Positions 1 through 10,959 of a stretch of DNA of 40,204 nucleotides are shown one piece after another; within the stretch, counting starts at the first letter, position 1; each line of letters begins with the position of its first letter. Below the pieces are notes generated by a model that saw only the letters and a list, made by a program, of their open reading frames with translations, did no database searches and was not told the origin of the DNA. Source of the DNA: Gymnopilus junonius (lineage: Eukaryota > Basidiomycota > Agaricomycetes > Agaricales > Galerinaceae); NCBI GenBank assembly GCA_015501075.1, contig JADNYJ010000299.1:1-40204 (forward strand), given 5' to 3'. Made by a program: the position numbers and the translations under genes.

Positions 1-800
1 TTTGTCTGGATGGCTGAATTTGGCCTCTCTGGTGGCTCAAAAAATGGCAGAGTGCTCACAAGCCTTCTCCAGAGCTCATTAGTGTTGAATCAATGTATTT
101 AGATTGCCCTAGAGTAAATTAATTAATGATAGAATTATCTATGTATGGACTATTCTTCTGAAACTTCAATGGCAGCATGTTTTTTGATGTTCTGCTTGGG
201 CAGTTTTGCCAGGGAGATGAAGTTGAGGGGTACTTCTGTGGCCTTCAGTTTTCCATCGGTTATGCAGCTGGGCAGTTTGTTCCAGTCATAAACTTTGCCT
301 ACCCCAATCCAATCCTTCTTGTTGAATGATGCATTGTCATCCTTGAGTGCTATCACTTCCATAGTTCTTTGAAAGGAACACCTTGATCAATGATGTTGTG
401 CTTTTGTGATATGAAGAAGTCTTGAGGTGTATGAGCAAGCAGGAAAGGGGAAAAATAAAATTGCCTGATATATTTCTCTATTGATCAGGAGCAGACTACC
501 TATGCCATTCTCTCTAAATACTGATAAAAAATGCATATGAGAGGGGACAAACACCAGACTGCAAGACCAAACCCCATGATCCTCTTCTTACCACTTCATC
601 ACTATGGCTATTTTCTGGATTGGTGGACCTACCTATTCAGGCTCCCTGCCCTTTCTGTCCAGATAGAGGCTTGGGCTGATTTTGGATTTTGGCCAATTCT
701 GTCCAGACCTTTACCTGGCCATTTTCAAAAATTTGTCCAGATAGGATCTGAGCATTTCTGCTATAGACCAGGGTCATGTGTGAAGATGCACCATTGACAT
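1..800. other. No supported gene; one unrecognised minus-strand frame
   Basis: I recognise nothing here. A 70-residue open frame runs on the minus strand from 362 to 150. It is Lys-rich and ends in an acidic Glu-Glu stretch, with no signal peptide, membrane segment or cysteine motif. Its codon texture looks coding-like, so it may be one exon of a lost gene, but I know no homologue. The 640-740 part holds three loose copies of a TGTCCAGA motif without clear repeat boundaries. Confidence 0.3.
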
Positions 801-808
801 GACATAGG

Positions 809-2152
809 TAGTGTTGTCCCCAGAGTGAGGTGAACTCGAGGTGGACTCCATCTCACCTCAAAATCAAGGCACCTTGAACCACTCTGTTGTCAATGAGGTT
901 ACCTGAGGTCAACTTGACAAGGTTGCTCAGAGTGATCAAATCCACATGTGACAGTATTGTGTATGTGCCCTAAGATGCACTTTGGTGTCCAAACTTGAGT
1001 GCACACCCTTCCTCCTCCCCAAATTCCTGCCTGTCCATCATAGGGCACACACACATATTGTACCTAACAATGCTAATATGTAATTTGATGTTCATTGCTC
1101 TTGAAAATTTTGCTGCAGTGCTGCTTTTTGTGATAGGGGCCTGAAAGAAAGGTATAATAGCATCCCAAGCACTCCAAATGTGATCTGCCACAATTCCAAG
1201 CAGGTCACAGTCAGAGCCCAACATTGCAGCAGCAAACATCACTCATGGATATTACCACTTGAAGACACTGAACATCACAGTATGGCACTCTTCATCTATT
1301 GCTGTGGTGTCAAATCCGGAGGTGCTCAACTCTTCTTGAAGCACACCAGTGCCTTCCACACCTGTTCCCACCCCCAAAACTCTACAGGAAGCTTCTGTTC
1401 GAAGGCTAGAGAGCTCACAGAAGACAGAGAAGTTAGAACATGTAGAGCAAGAGCTGAAAAGATACAAGGACACTGGAGTAATTGCTTCACTGGAGAACTC
1501 TGGCATGGTCAACATTGACTCATTTTGGTTGGTAAGTAGCAATTCTACCTATTGTTTTTCTCTAAGTAATATCTTCACTTTCTGATCTCAGGCACATGAA
1601 TATGACTATCCCTTTCTATTTCGAGTGGCAATAGATGTGCTGCCTGCTCAGGCTTCTTCTGTTCCATGTGAATGAGCATTCTCATCCAGCAAAGAAACAT
1701 GTGCATCATGGAGAAACTGTGTTTCTCAGTTGCCACTTGAAGCCCTTCAAGTACTAAAATTCTCTTACAAGGCTGAGCACCTTTCTTTCATCCTGGAGGA
1801 TCCTGCTAAGGAGGCTGATTATACTATAGCTGGTCCTCTCACAGAAACTGCAATTGACAAGCTCTTGAAGGCCAGTAAAATTGAAGAATTGGAAGACCTT
1901 GTTAAAAATATAGTTCATACATCATAATTATCACTAATACCCTAGCATAGACTATTTGTAGCATATGTTACTTAGAACTACTTCAACTCAATGTTTTTGG
2001 GTAAGGGCAAGAACCATATTGGGCTGCCGCCAAGGTCCTATTGGACATCAAAAATGATGGCGGTAATCCCTGACCTCAAACCACTCCATTCTCATTGAGG
2101 TGGTTTGAAGTGTCACTCCACCTCACCTCACCTCACTCCAGGGACAACACTA
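809..2152 (+). mobile_element. hAT-superfamily DNA transposon, 1344 bp, internally reduced
   Basis: The element begins TAGTGTTGTCCC at 809 and ends with the reverse complement GGGACAACACTA at 2152. The terminal inverted repeat is about 25 bp (809-833 and 2128-2152) with two mismatches, followed by clusters of GAGGTG subterminal motifs at both ends. The flanks are GACATAGG (801-808) and GACATGGG (2153-2160), an 8-bp target duplication with one changed base; 8 bp is the standard hAT duplication length. The only recognisable coding part is the C-terminal transposase segment at 1349-1927, so most of the catalytic core is missing. The element is too short and too broken to be autonomous. The single mismatch in the duplication suggests moderate age. 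Confidence 0.88.
1349..1927 (+). pseudogene. hAT transposase C-terminal fragment (dimerisation domain)
   Basis: The frame encodes the end of a hAT transposase. After a charged stretch, exon 1 ends in DSFWL; a 60-bp GT-AG intron (1532-1591) follows; exon 2 starts AHEYDYPFLFRVAIDVLPAQ. This is the conserved hAT C-terminal dimerisation region, including the SSVPCE..FSSSKET block. The Arg expected after PCE is a TGA stop at 1673-1675, as a CGA-to-TGA change would give. Reading then continues in frame through EALQVLKF to a stop at about 1927. The catalytic DDE part is not present. It lies inside the 809-2152 element and would not be functional. Confidence 0.85.
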
Positions 2153-3285
2153 GACATGGGAGTCTTTTCCATGGTGGTGGGGTTTGTTTGGTTTACAGGT
2201 CTTCAGAAGGCTGGAGTTCATGGTTACTGGCCTGAGAACTCCTCACTTCACTCGTCATGCGAAATGCTTACATACTATTAGTCAGCCTTAGTCATCATTG
2301 TCTCATTAGATTATAGATTATCTTTGATCCTCTCTTATTATACTTTGATAACTCATTCCCAAAACCACTCTGCATCTTATCTGCATACTTTGCTCATTGC
2401 GATTACAACTTCACTATGGATCCTCAAAGTAAGCCCTTCGTTCTTTCCTTCATCTATTCCATGCTGATTTTTCATAGTTTTGCCATTCTCTGAGGCTGAA
2501 TTGAACCAAGCCGGTCTCTTAGGTGAAGGTGAGTCCATTCATCATTTTGCCTCCCAATGCCATTAGCACTAGTTGATCATTCTGAGAGAGGTCAAGGGGA
2601 AACTCACTCAGCCTTCCCCTCTCACTCATTCCTCTCACTCATCCTTCTTACCCCCATCTACTTGCTGCAAGTTTCATGCCATGCTTACCATCTCCTTTAC
2701 AGGTGTGTCAGAACTCGCGACCCAGGCAGTCAAGACTATGATCGAACACCCAGAGCTGCTAAGCAAGTCCTTTTAATTCATTGCACATCGATGCCACACT
2801 TACCACCTTCCATTCAGAGTTCTCCCTCTTCACTCCTGTGGCTGGACTATTTAACAGCTCAGTCAAATATAATTTCTGACTTATAAAGTTTAATTATTCC
2901 ATTTTATAAAAAATTGATTATTACACTTATTCGCACAGTATATCCACTGAGAAGGTAAGCTTTGCGTGAAATTTGACATGTCCTCATTCTATTTGTTTCT
3001 CTGAAATTTAAGCCGCCATAAAACTGACAATGTATAAATCCTTTATCAAGATGCTAAATACAGTGCCAAATGAAAACTTTAGACATGTGACAAATATGCA
3101 GAGAAAGTAACAACCATTATTTCTTTGCTTGAAAATTGAATGAAACAAATAGAGTAGATTTGTGGATAAATCAAAGGCATGAATTAAATTATGTCCTCAA
3201 GTGAATATCAAAATTAGAATTCTGAGAATCATTATTAGGTACAGAAAATGTTACATCTGATTGATGCTTTCATTGCAGGCCCAAA
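2153..3285 (+). other. Mostly non-coding; possible small exons at 2416-2780
   Basis: No known gene is recognised. A plausible spliced start is ATG at 2416 (MDPQ), a GTAAGC donor, an exon reading LPFSEAELNQAGLLGEG ending near 2528, then an exon after TTTACAG near 2702 reading VSELATQAVKTMIEHPELL. The splice signals look genuine but I know no homologue, and the frame ends shortly after. The part from about 2890 to 3280 is AT-rich and shows no coding signal. Confidence 0.3.
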
Positions 3286-3620
3286 TTGGATGTAGACATC
3301 TCATTTCAGCATGAATTGTATTATTTGGGTGATCAGGCCATCGACTACATGCAGCTCATCACTGGGCTGCAAGCATGTTATAATTATTTCAAACTCCCAT
3401 CAGATTACCATCATCTCCCTTTTCTTCTGCTCACCACTACATCACATGCCCAAGGAAAAGGCACTGAGCATGCAATAAACACCCAACATCTCATGCACAT
3501 GCTGCATCGGCACGTCGACTTTTCTGCTGATGACACCGAGACTGAGCTCGATATCAGCAATGGTACACTTGCCAGAGAACACGGACGATTGCCATCGACT
3601 GTTCCAGGAACACCAGCAGG
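3286..3620 (+). CDS. Unrecognised exon-like frame upstream of the MCM4 pseudogene
   Basis: An open frame begins just after an acceptor-like TTCATTGCAG and continues to 3708. Its first ~110 residues are His/Leu-rich (MDVDISFQHELYYL...) and match nothing I recognise. From about 3620 the same DNA in another frame encodes the MCM4 N-terminus, so the tail of this frame is probably incidental. It could be the truncated end of another captured gene. No membrane segment or cysteine motif is visible. Confidence 0.25.
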
Positions 3621-6600
3621 ATTTTCCAAGCTCTCCATTATGCAGGGCTACTATGAGGAGGGCACTGGGCATGAGTACACCCAAAAGAATGCCACTTTTT
3701 ATTGGTAAGACAGGTCATGGTTTCTGGATCGCTTCGCAGTCTCTGACCCATGTCCAGGCAGAAGTTCTTCACCTATGGCCTTTCCATCCTCATCTCCTGT
3801 GAAAACTCCTAGTCAAAGACACATAACTTTGGCCTCTGATTGCCCTATGGACTCAGATCCTTTGGATTTCCCTTCGTGAGCTGCAATGCTTCCTATTCCT
3901 AGTTCAGCCCATTGATATACAAGCCAGAACTCCATGTGCTTCTGGAAAGAGTACACCCAAGAACTGTTGAGGAGATGTCCATTCATCTCTTTCAATTACT
4001 CCAAGTGCCTCCACCTGCCGTATTGCCCACTGTGCTGAACAAAGGGTCACCAATCCCAACAACCTCAACTCAGATATTTCGCACCTCGACATCCCTGGTT
4101 CTTCAGCACCCCATCTGTCTGCCCAAGCTCCTCCTTCAGATGAACCTGACGAGATCCGCACCATCTGGGGTACTACCGTTAACCTAGCTGAAACCATGAA
4201 ATTGTTCCATGATTTTTTCAGAGGCTTCAAACCAAAATACCGCGTAAACTATGACAGAGACCTAGGACTTGAAACATGCATTTTTGTATCTCCTGAAGAA
4301 GGAGGAGTCCTCGTATATGAGTCTTATCTGAGAAGAATGTGACAGACTGGAGAAACCAATTTAAATTTAGATGTTACCAATCTTCTTGTGTACCCATCAT
4401 CAAAGAAACTCCATGTGCAACTCGATACCCACCAGAAGTTATACCTGCTATGGATCAGGTGTTGAAGGATATGATGCTGGAAGTTGCTGAAATGGACCAA
4501 CAGGCTGACTTGGAAGGTATGCAAGGCACAGAAGGTGACGAAGAAATCAATGAGATTTTAGGAAGAATCTACAGGGTTCGACCATTTGGCCTTACAGCTA
4601 TCAATATGCAAACTTTGAACCCTAGTGGTATGTGTTCAGATTTCCAGAAACGTGTAACTGCCTAATCCCACTGCATAGATACAGACAAATTGGTATGCAT
4701 TAAGGGTCTCATCATTCACACTATGCCCATCATCCCAGATATGAAAGTCACCTTTTTCCACTGCTTAACCTGTTCTCACACCATCCAAGTTGAAATCGGC
4801 CAAGGCAAGATCGAAGAACCTCACCAATGCCCTTGCGATGTCTGTGCCTCAGTAGGAACCATGTCTCTCATGCATCACTGATGTGAATTTGCAGACAGGC
4901 AGGTCATCTGCCTTCAAGAAACTCCTGATGCAGTCCCGGACAGCCAGACACCCCATACTGTCTCGTTGAGTATTTATGATGAATTAGTGGGTGTATCCAA
5001 GCCTGGAGATCATATCCTCATCACTGGATTTTGCAGGAGCATGCCCATTCATTCGAACCCCAGACAAAGAACACTCAAAAGTCTGTTCAAGACTTACCTT
5101 GATGTAGTGCATATAAAGCTAGGCACCAATGATTCCCTTGGGTTTGACAAGAGCACAAGACCTGCAGGCAGTGATCGTGTCCCTGGCGTTGGAGGTCTCG
5201 GCAATGGAGGAGATGATGAAGAGGAGACAGATGGCAGACAAATGTGAAAGGCCGAGCTAGAGCAGAAGCTCAAGGATCTCAGCCAGAGGCCCGATATCTA
5301 TGACTACCTCATGCATTCGCTTGCCCCATCCATTTGGGAAATGGACAACATCAAGAAGGGTATACCGAGATACAGAGGAGACATTAATGTACTTCTTTTT
5401 GGTGACCCTGGTGTTAGTAAATTGCAAATTCTCCAGGTAAATTTTTTGCTATTTTCTTTTAGATTTTGGCTTACATATGCCTCCTAGTAAGTCCATAAAA
5501 TCACTCCTCCAGGAGTCTACGCATCTGGCAAGGGTTCATCAGCTGTTGGTCTGACTGCCTATGTTACATGCAATCCAGAGAGTAAACAACTTGTCTTGGA
5601 AAGGTGATTTAAGTTGTGCGTTCTCTTGTCTGCTTGTGGCTTATTAATATCATTTCTTTCAGTGGCGCCCATGTCCTGAGTGATGGCGGTGTCTGTTGTA
5701 TTGATGAATTTGATAAAATGTCAGATGCGACACAAAGTGTTCTCCATGGAGTAATGGTATGAAACTTGCAATTGCCTTCACAACACCAGATACCTTTACA
5801 GGAACAACAAATTGTGTCTATTGCAAAGGCAGGAATTATCACCACCTTGAATGCGCAGACATCCATTCTCACAGCAGCTAACCCAGTCGGGTCGAAATAT
5901 GACATGAATTTGCCCATTACCAGAAACATTGACCTACCTCTAACTTTGATTTTGAGATTCAACCTGCTGTATCTTGTCCTTGACCAAGTTGATGGCACCC
6001 TCGACTGCCGATTGGCTCAACATCTTGTCAGGCTTTACCTGGAAGATGAGCCCATGGCTGATGCCCAGAATTTCCTTGTATGTGAATTTTGCAGTTTTCA
6101 GAAGAGTGACTAGTGACCTCTGTGCATTTATAGCCTCTTCATGAACTCTCAGCTTGCATTGACTATGCTCGCTCACTCCAGAATCCACCCTGTCATATCA
6201 GAGGAGGCAGGCACTGAGCTAGTACAGGCATACATTGAGATGCGAAACATGGGCGAAGATCCCTGCTCAAGTGAGAAGTGGATCATGGCGATGATGCATC
6301 AATTGGAGAGCTTAATTCATCTATTGGAAGCGCACGCCCATATGTGGTTCTCAGAATTTGTCGAGCTCTCCAACGTGAAAGAATCCAGCTGCCTCATGCA
6401 CGAGGCCATCAAGATGATCACAATGGATCCACACAGCTGGCAAGATCGATATGGGTCTGCTCAATACCAGCACTGGCACAGGTCAATGCAAGATGAGAGA
6501 AGACATGTGCAAGGAGATCCTGAATGTGCTCGATGACTAGGCGAAGGGCAGAGGGCTCAAGTGGGTGGATCTGCTGAAGCAGCTGGACAAGCAGAGCAGT

Positions 6601-6702
6601 GTCAAGGTGGATGTGGTTGAATTCACAGAGGTAATCAAAGATCTGGAAAATGAGGGGATGATCAAAGTTGTCAGCGACTGGGACAAGCATCAGGAAAATT
6701 GA
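3620..6702 (+). pseudogene. mcm4: MCM4 (replicative helicase subunit) pseudogene
   Basis: MCM4 is a subunit of the MCM2-7 DNA replication helicase. Homology runs from the Ser/Pro-rich N-terminus (SSPLCRATMRRALG near 3630; SDEPDEIRTIWGTTVNLAET near 4140) to the C-terminal winged helix (EVIKDLENEGMIKVV, stop 6700-6702). The zinc ribbon cysteines survive (CLTC and CPCDVC, 4760-4855). Walker A is damaged: the usual GDPGTSKS reads GDPGVSKL at 5401-5424. Walker B IDEFDKM is intact (5700-5720). The arginine-finger SRFDL reads LRFNL near 5952-5966. The segment between KKGI and PRYRGD is deleted (near 5361). A TGA at 4879-4881 replaces the Arg of the NRCEF site, and several frameshifts split the rest. 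Retained introns, for example the donor at 5437, argue against a retrocopy. It is surely non-functional. Confidence 0.92.
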
Positions 6703-6794
6703 ATAGATAGATAATTTGTAATGACTGAGTCAGTGTATATTTATTTCGGCTTTTTTCGGTGTTCCGCACTTTACCATTCCTCCTTGAATTCTCG

Positions 6795-8475
6795 ATGAAA
6801 TATCTTTCAACACAAGGCAGTGACGAGAGACTGTCCTTTGAAGAGGTCAATCCAAACCCACATATTTCCAGCAATATCAATCATATTATTCCCAATAGTC
6901 ATCGATCTCGCCCCTAATGGTGGCCTGTACATTCTGGAACACATCCCATCTCTCCCCATAGACTGGAGAACAAAATGGAAGGACTACTCCTTCATTGACC
7001 TGTCTTCGCTGTGCTTTCATTGTACATCTCTCCTGAGGAAATCTCAACACAGGAGCTCTGATCTCTCATGGAGAAATTGTATTCTACCTTCTGCCATCTG
7101 GATGTTGCTCCTTTGAAAAAATTGGACAACAAGACATTCGTGTTGGAATTGTTCCATGGACCTACATTTGCCTTCAAGGATGTTGCCCTGCAGCTGTTCG
7201 GGAACCTGTTCGAGTTTTTCCTACTCCAGAGAAATGCATGGAGAGCACCTGGAGAGAAGCCAGAAAGATTGACCATGGTCGGTGCTACTAGCAGAGACTC
7301 TGGAAGGTCAGTAATTCCTCACAATCTACTCCACAACTCGTTCATATTTCTTGCTTTGACAGCGCAGCAATCTATGGTCTCCATAATGAATCTAATATTT
7401 CTATCTTTATCCTCCATCCAGAGGCCGAGTTTCTCCCATACAAGAAGCCCAAATGACTACTGTCACTGACACCAATGTGCACAATGTTGATGTGAAGGGA
7501 ACGTGCAATGATTGCCAGGTATTTACCAAAACTCTTCATTCAAATAATCTCTGCCTACTGATGTACAAAATCAAAAAGGACATTATCAAAGCTCTCTTCA
7601 CCGACAAAGAGTTCGATGCCACTCACTGCCTCAGTGCCATCAACTCCATCAACTGGGCATGCATCCTCACACAAATAGTGTATTACTTTCTCTCTTTCTT
7701 CCACTTCCAAAAGCAGCTGCCTAATGGAATGTCCCACAGGAAACTTTGGCGACATCCTCACTGGGTACTATGCCAAAAAGATGGGACTACCCATCGGCAA
7801 GCTCATCATTGTAATGAACGCTAATGATATCCTAGCTCAGTTCTGGAAGAGCGGGAAATATGAAAAGGTTGACTTGACTGTCTCAGAAGGAGAGGGACTG
7901 ACTGAGCTGGTGGAAGGTGGTTCGGATAGCAGACAGGCCACAGATGCAAGCAGTGTGAAAAAGACACTTAATCCGGCCATGGATATCCTGGTCTCAAGCA
8001 ATTTCGGACATCTGCTCTGGTACCTTGCCTGTGAGAATGCGCAGGGCACAAATGATGAGGAGAAGAAACATGCTGCATTGAAAACAGTAGATAGATGGAT
8101 GAGTCACTTGAAGAGCGATGGTCATGTTCAAGTGCCAGTACCAGTCCTGGAGACTGCAAGGACAGATTTCCTAGCTGAAAGGATCCCAGATGACTTGGTA
8201 ATTTCATATCAATATTTCTGCTTGTTTCTGCATTCTGATGGACTCCATTACAGACATTAAAAACTATCAAGTCATTCTTTGAAGGCAAGCCATCCTATGT
8301 AGCTGACCCACATATGGCTGTTGGGCTTGCTGCTTCATGCATAATCACAGCCCAAAAGTAAGCTCCAGTTGTTACATGTGCTCATCGCATCCTGATCAAC
8401 ATCTTCAGCCCTTCAAATGTAAATCAAATCATCCTTTCCACCGCCCACCCCGTCAAATTCTCTGAAGCAGTCTCT
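6795..8475 (+). pseudogene. THR4: Threonine synthase (THR4) pseudogene
   Basis: Threonine synthase makes threonine from O-phosphohomoserine using PLP. The match starts at the natural ATG (6795, MKYLSTQGSDERLSFEE) and runs to LSTAHPVKFSEAV near 8470; the end of the protein is not found. The PLP-lysine motif TFAFKDVALQ is intact (Lys codon 7176-7178). The phosphate-binding GATSGDTG reads GATSRDSG. GT-AG introns are seen at 7307-7362, 8198-8253 and 8358-8408. There is a frameshift in the GLAPNGG region near 6850 and a 1-bp loss near 7424 before the QMTTVTD segment. The start lies only about 92 bp after the MCM4 pseudogene stop, on the same strand, so the two may have been copied together. It is non-functional. 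Confidence 0.92.
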
Positions 8476-8479
8476 CATT

Positions 8480-9955
8480 GAAAAATTTGCGCAGAAGGAG
8501 AACCACGTAGATGGTAACACTGGAAGTGTCTAAATTGGTCAGCATGGGCTAAGGCCACCTTAAAAATATTTAGATGGAATGTAATAAAGTTAGAAGACCT
8601 TAAAATCAAATGAAAATACTGATGTATCACTAGCTTGACACCTCTCCTAGTTTTCATGGTATTGCAGGGGATGTTACAATGCAGAATGTGCGAAAATAAG
8701 TTATTAACCCCAAAAACTGATACACGCCGAAGGTCTACATCTTATTAAAGGTTTGAATGATGAACATAGGTATATATGATGTGAACGGCACAGAGAGGCA
8801 TAAGCAGCGGTAAACCAACCAGTCAGTAACAATGAAAAACCTATGTGAAATGGGGCTATGACATATGCCAAGTTTGACCACCCAGTCCCTCCCTCCTTCA
8901 AGTGCATAGAGTGTGCATTGATAGTGTTGTTGATACCGAGTAAGACAGCTGGCCATGCAAGGTACCTAAGTAATGCATTGGAAAGGAAAGGCATCATACT
9001 CGAGTGAGATTTTGATGGCCAGATGAAGTGAATTACAACAACGCACCTATTATGCATCACCATAATTAGACCAGAGAGAAACATGCCAGATAATCCAATT
9101 GCATCTGGAAAGAGGCATAAGCAAGTAAGTAGAGGGCTAAATGAGCCCAGTTTGGACTCGGCTCTAAATACAACTTGACAAACCAGCTGCATCTCTGTAC
9201 CACATATTCGGAGTAGTGTAGGGCATCTCAAGTGAGGCATCACATGTAACAACGTGAAGATAGATGCATCAACTTGACTTGTGAATGCAATAAACATGTA
9301 AGTTCAGATGCAGAAAGGTCGATACATGGAAAAGAACACATCAAGATGAAAAAGATTTATTTTTCTTCAAAATTACAAACACCTGGACATTTTTCCTGCT
9401 AACTGCCTGTCAACGACGATCCAAAATGCAGTTTAAGGTGTATAGGGAGGCGGAGGGGTCACGAATCACCCTAAAATCCGTGAATTTCATGGACAAAAAA
9501 GAAAGATTCAATAATAACTCACCAGCACGTCTCCTGATGTTCCCTGCTCCTCCCCCTGCCTCAAGTTCTAGCTCCATCCTCTCCAAATCATCTTCTTCCA
9601 TCCTGGTTCCTCTAGCTGAGTTGTAGTAATAAAGCCCTAAGAGCACAGCTAAGCCAGCATTCTGTAAGATTTTTAGCACTTAAGAATGGTTGAAGACTCA
9701 CCAAAGACAACCAGTACTAGGATAGTTGATATGAGAGCATTTACAGAGAGCTGCATGGTAAGGATGGCTTGTGTGTAAGTAGAGGGTGTAGTGGTGGTGG
9801 TAGTAGTGGTAGTAGTGGTTGGTGAAGTTGGTAAATGAAGACAAATGTTGTAGCATTAAGCTCCATCAGCCACAGCACCTCCTCCCCATTCTCTGGTGTC
9901 TTCAAAATTGCCCCCGTGACCAGCAGCATCATGTAGGACATTAAAAAATCTTCCT
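8480..9955 (-). other. Weak minus-strand frames, possibly a decayed membrane protein
   Basis: Two minus-strand frames stand out. One (9297-8704, 197 residues) has several hydrophobic stretches, such as SGLIMVMHNRCVVVIHFIW. The other (9679-9410) begins with a hydrophobic segment, NAGLAVLLGLYYY, followed by an acidic EEDDLERMELELEAGGG linker. Splice-like signals (GTGAGT donor at 9701, CTTACAG acceptor at 9662) and a CT/CA-rich leader before an ATG at 9756 look gene-like, but the exon phases do not join, so I cannot build a consistent gene. The plus strand of 9780-9830 is a GTAGTGGTGG-type low-complexity tract. I know no homologue. Confidence 0.25.
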
Positions 9956-10640
9956 TTCACCTTGACTCTGAACTGCCTCATCAGAATCCATACATGGTGT
10001 CCTGCAGTACCATGAGCCTGCTTCTGGTGAAGAAAAGTATGAAGCAGTGACGATCAATGAGCTCCTCCTGCATGGATATCCTATCCCGAACACATCATGG
10101 ATCATCAGCCTGGTCATGTTTACTGGTGCAGACATCAAGATCATGCTCAACGTGGGTGACATGCTGAGTAAAAATAGTAAGATTGAAAAGGAGATGACCT
10201 TCAATATCATCATGAACTGTGGGTTGTTGACACTGATGTGTCTTATTCAATGGGCTGTATGAAGCGAGGACGGGGATGAGCTTGAGTTTCTACAAGATTG
10301 GTATGGAGCCGACAGGAAGCAACATTGTCAATGCGATTATCACTTCTGTGTAATGTCTCTTTCTTTTTCATCATTCTTGCTCTCTTGATGCTTATACCTT
10401 TTTTTCCCTTCACTTCCAGCTCATTTTTCAAAACACCATCCCCATCTCCCTTTACATCTCCATCGAAATTGTCAGAACCAGTCAAGCCTACTTCATCTCC
10501 CAGGACGTCGAAATGTACTACGAACCCTACGATACAGCCTGTGTCCCCAAAACATGGAACATCTCTGATGACCTCAGCCAGATTGAGTACGTTTTCTCCA
10601 ATAAAACGGGGACCCTCACGCAGAACGGGAATCTTAGTAC
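9955..10640 (+). pseudogene. P4-type ATPase (phospholipid flippase) fragment
   Basis: P4-ATPases of the Drs2/Dnf type flip phospholipids across membranes. The fragment covers the A-domain end, membrane segments 3-4 and the phosphorylation site: EEKYEAVTINELLL near 10030, MFTGADIKIML near 10116, SKIEKEMTFNIIMN near 10180, then FQNTIPISLYISIEIV and SQDVEMYYEPYDTACVPKTW (10430-10555). The invariant DKTGTLT is NKTGTLT: the catalytic Asp codon is AAT at 10600-10602, so phosphorylation is impossible. The preceding TCC makes this a CpG-to-CpA change. A frameshift near 9995 and an intron-bounded frame change near 10345-10422 break it further. The match stops shortly after the motif, so most of the protein is absent. 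Dnf and Drs2 types cannot be told apart. Confidence 0.9.
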
Positions 10641-10955
10641 AAAGATTTCTCGACATGCAAGACCTTGTTGGGTTTAAGGGCCATGGACTGTCCTGGCCTG
10701 CAACCCATCCACCTCTCTTTTCCAACTTGGCTCTCAATATTGACTGTACCCTCCAATCAAATGAAATCTTGGTGGAGTGCTTATCGTCAATGCCCCGAAA
10801 GGCTCAGAAGAAGTCTGTCAAAACAAATGAGAAAGTATATAACAACATCTCTTACAACGAGATCAGCAAGAACCAAAGGAGACCTAGCAGATAGCAAGAA
10901 ATATTATTAGTATGGTAGGCAATATTAAAATTTGAGTGACTAGAGATTAAAATTG
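10641..10955 (+). other. No gene recognised
   Basis: The open frame that passes through the P4-ATPase fragment continues to 10894, but its last 80 residues (Lys-rich, ending in KNQRRPSR) match nothing I know. It probably reads through intergenic sequence. No terminal repeats were found that would explain why the ATPase homology stops. Confidence 0.3.
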
Positions 10956-10959
10956 ATGG

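Noticed and set aside
640..750. TGTCCAGA motifs as a small inverted-repeat element with 1-50
   Set aside because: Matches are short and broken, with no boundary or target duplication.
8704..9297. 197-residue minus-strand frame as an intact membrane protein
   Set aside because: It has hydrophobic stretches but no recognised family, no consistent splice model and no conserved motif; kept only as a weak note.
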